Made by a program: the position numbers and the translations under genes. Shown here piece after piece: positions 6,041 to 6,981 of a DNA stretch of 6,981 bases. The notes below the pieces were generated by a model, which was given only the letters and a program-made list of their open reading frames with translations, searched no databases and was not told the DNA's origin. This DNA comes from an uncultured Pirellula sp. Lineage in GTDB: Bacteria; Planctomycetota; Planctomycetia; Pirellulales; Pirellulaceae. Location of the stretch: positions 1-6,981 of the forward strand of contig CAILTZ010000536.1 in assembly GCA_903837255.1 (NCBI GenBank). The letters run 5' to 3'. The stretch's first letter is position 1, and the number at the start of each line of letters is the position of its first letter.

Positions 6041-6952
6041 ATGAATTCATACAACCTGACTCACCTCAAGCAACTGGAATCCGAAAGCATCCACGTCATC
6101 CGAGAGGTGGCTGCGGAGTTCAAAAAACCGGTCATGCTCTATTCGATCGGCAAGGACTCGGCTGTCATGACGCACTTAGCATTGAAAGCCTTTTATCCGG
6201 CGAAACCACCTTTTCCCTTCCTTCACGTCGACACGACATGGAAGTTTCACGAGATGATCGCGTTTCGCGACTCGTATGTGAAAAATGAACTTGGCATCGA
6301 GCTGCTGGTAAGCATTAACCACGAAGGGCTTAAACTCGGGATCGATCCGTTCGACAATAGCGAAAAGCACACCGAGGTGATGAAGACCGATTCGCTCAAA
6401 GCCGCCTTGAACAAGTACGGTTTTGACGCGGCTTTTGGGGGTGCTCGGCGTGACGAGGAAAAGTCGCGGGCAAAGGAACGAGTGTTTTCATTTCGCGACA
6501 AGTTCCATCGTTGGGATCCCAAGAATCAGCGTCCTGAGCTCTGGAACTTGTACAACTGTCGAGTCAATCCTCAAGAGAGCATTCGGGTCTTCCCGCTTTC
6601 GAACTGGACTGAGTTGGACGTATGGCAATACATCTACCTAGAAAATATTCCTCTTCCCGATCTGTACTTAGCCAAGATGCGACCGATCGTCGAGCGCAAT
6701 GGTGTGTTGATCAGCCCCAACGATGATCGATTCAAGCTTCGCGAAGGCGAGGTCATCGAGCAAAAGATGGTACGGTTCCGCACCCTTGGTTGCTGGCCAT
6801 TGACCGGGGCCGTCGAGTCGCATGCAACCACCCTCCCAGAAATCATCCAAGAGATGCTTCTGACCAAGACCTCCGAGCGGCAAGGGCGTGTGATTGACAA
6901 GGACGGAGGCGGGGCTGGTATGGAATTGAAAAAGATGCAAGGATACTTCTAA
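6041..6952 (+). CDS. cysD: Sulfate adenylyltransferase subunit 2 (ATP sulfurylase small subunit)
   Basis: A 303-residue cytoplasmic enzyme subunit, nearly colinear with E. coli CysD (302 residues). With the GTPase CysN it makes adenylylsulfate and pyrophosphate from ATP and sulfate, the first step of assimilatory sulfate activation. Visible: [17 protein letters not shown] near the start, the PP-loop SIGKDS (35-40) that binds ATP pyrophosphate, LHVDTTWKF (61-69), [15 protein letters not shown] (133-147), [14 protein letters not shown] (155-168), [15 protein letters not shown] (184-198), [15 protein letters not shown] (246-260) and SERQGRVID (278-286). The ATG at 6041 is chosen because it gives the family N-terminus ([13 protein letters not shown]); an in-frame TTG at 6005 would add 12 unrelated residues. 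No clear ribosome binding site precedes it. The next gene begins one base past its stop, so the two are surely co-transcribed. Confidence 0.97.
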   Translation: MNSYNLTHLKQLESESIHVIREVAAEFKKPVMLYSIGKDSAVMTHLALKAFYPAKPPFPFLHVDTTWKFHEMIAFRDSYVKNELGIELLVSINHEGLKLGIDPFDNSEKHTEVMKTDSLKAALNKYGFDAAFGGARRDEEKSRAKERVFSFRDKFHRWDPKNQRPELWNLYNCRVNPQESIRVFPLSNWTELDVWQYIYLENIPLPDLYLAKMRPIVERNGVLISPNDDRFKLREGEVIEQKMVRFRTLGCWPLTGAVESHATTLPEIIQEMLLTKTSERQGRVIDKDGGGAGMELKKMQGYF

Positions 6953-6953
6953 G

Positions 6954-6981
6954 ATGTCGCACCAAAGTGATTTGATTGCCA
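6954..6981 (+). CDS. cysN: Probable sulfate adenylyltransferase subunit 1 (CysN or CysNC fusion), first nine codons only
   Basis: An ATG at 6954 opens a frame reading MSHQSDLIA to the window edge, one base after the cysD stop. An AAGGA (6939-6943) inside the end of cysD lies about ten bases upstream, the best-placed ribosome binding site in the window. CysN, the GTPase that powers CysD, is the near-universal downstream partner, and MSHQSDLIA-like starts are familiar in CysN and CysNC proteins. Whether an APS kinase domain is fused at the C-terminus cannot be seen. The identification is mostly from context. Confidence 0.75.

Overview
The window looks like chromosomal DNA from a planctomycete, most likely a Pirellulaceae-type organism of moderate GC content. 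This rests mainly on the elongation factor G. Its P-loop reads AHIDSGKTTLSER and its C-terminal region resembles mitochondrial EF-G1 and the bacterial spdEFG1 paralogue group (spirochaetes, planctomycetes, some deltaproteobacteria) rather than ordinary bacterial EF-G. Shine-Dalgarno sequences are weak throughout, which fits but proves nothing. No mobile element, CRISPR array, tRNA or rRNA was recognised. The content is housekeeping and stress-related.

Left part, minus strand (about 1-3410): three genes run leftward in the order dedA-family membrane protein, beta-CASP metallo-beta-lactamase ribonuclease, then a UvrA-type ABC ATPase that runs off the left edge. The last two are tightly packed, with overlapping or nearly touching reading frames. 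The UvrA is unusual. Its first ATPase half, UvrB-binding region and first zinc finger are present, but the roughly 110-120 residue insertion domain that normally follows the zinc finger is missing.

Middle (3411-3732): a divergent intergenic region of about 320 bases separates dedA from the EF-G gene. It holds two pairs of imperfect direct repeats (periods 21 and 17) and a short hairpin just ahead of the EF-G start, but no credible gene.

Right part, plus strand (3733-6981): a monocistronic EF-G gene ends in a very clear intrinsic terminator. A sulfate-activation operon follows: cysD (sulfate adenylyltransferase small subunit), then the first 28 bases of a gene that is probably cysN or a cysNC fusion, one base after the cysD stop. 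CysD and CysN together make adenylylsulfate from sulfate and ATP.

Nothing here amounts to a clearly new multi-gene system. The item most worth a second look is the insertion-domain-less UvrA beside an RNA-processing nuclease, followed by the repeat-bearing divergent intergenic region.
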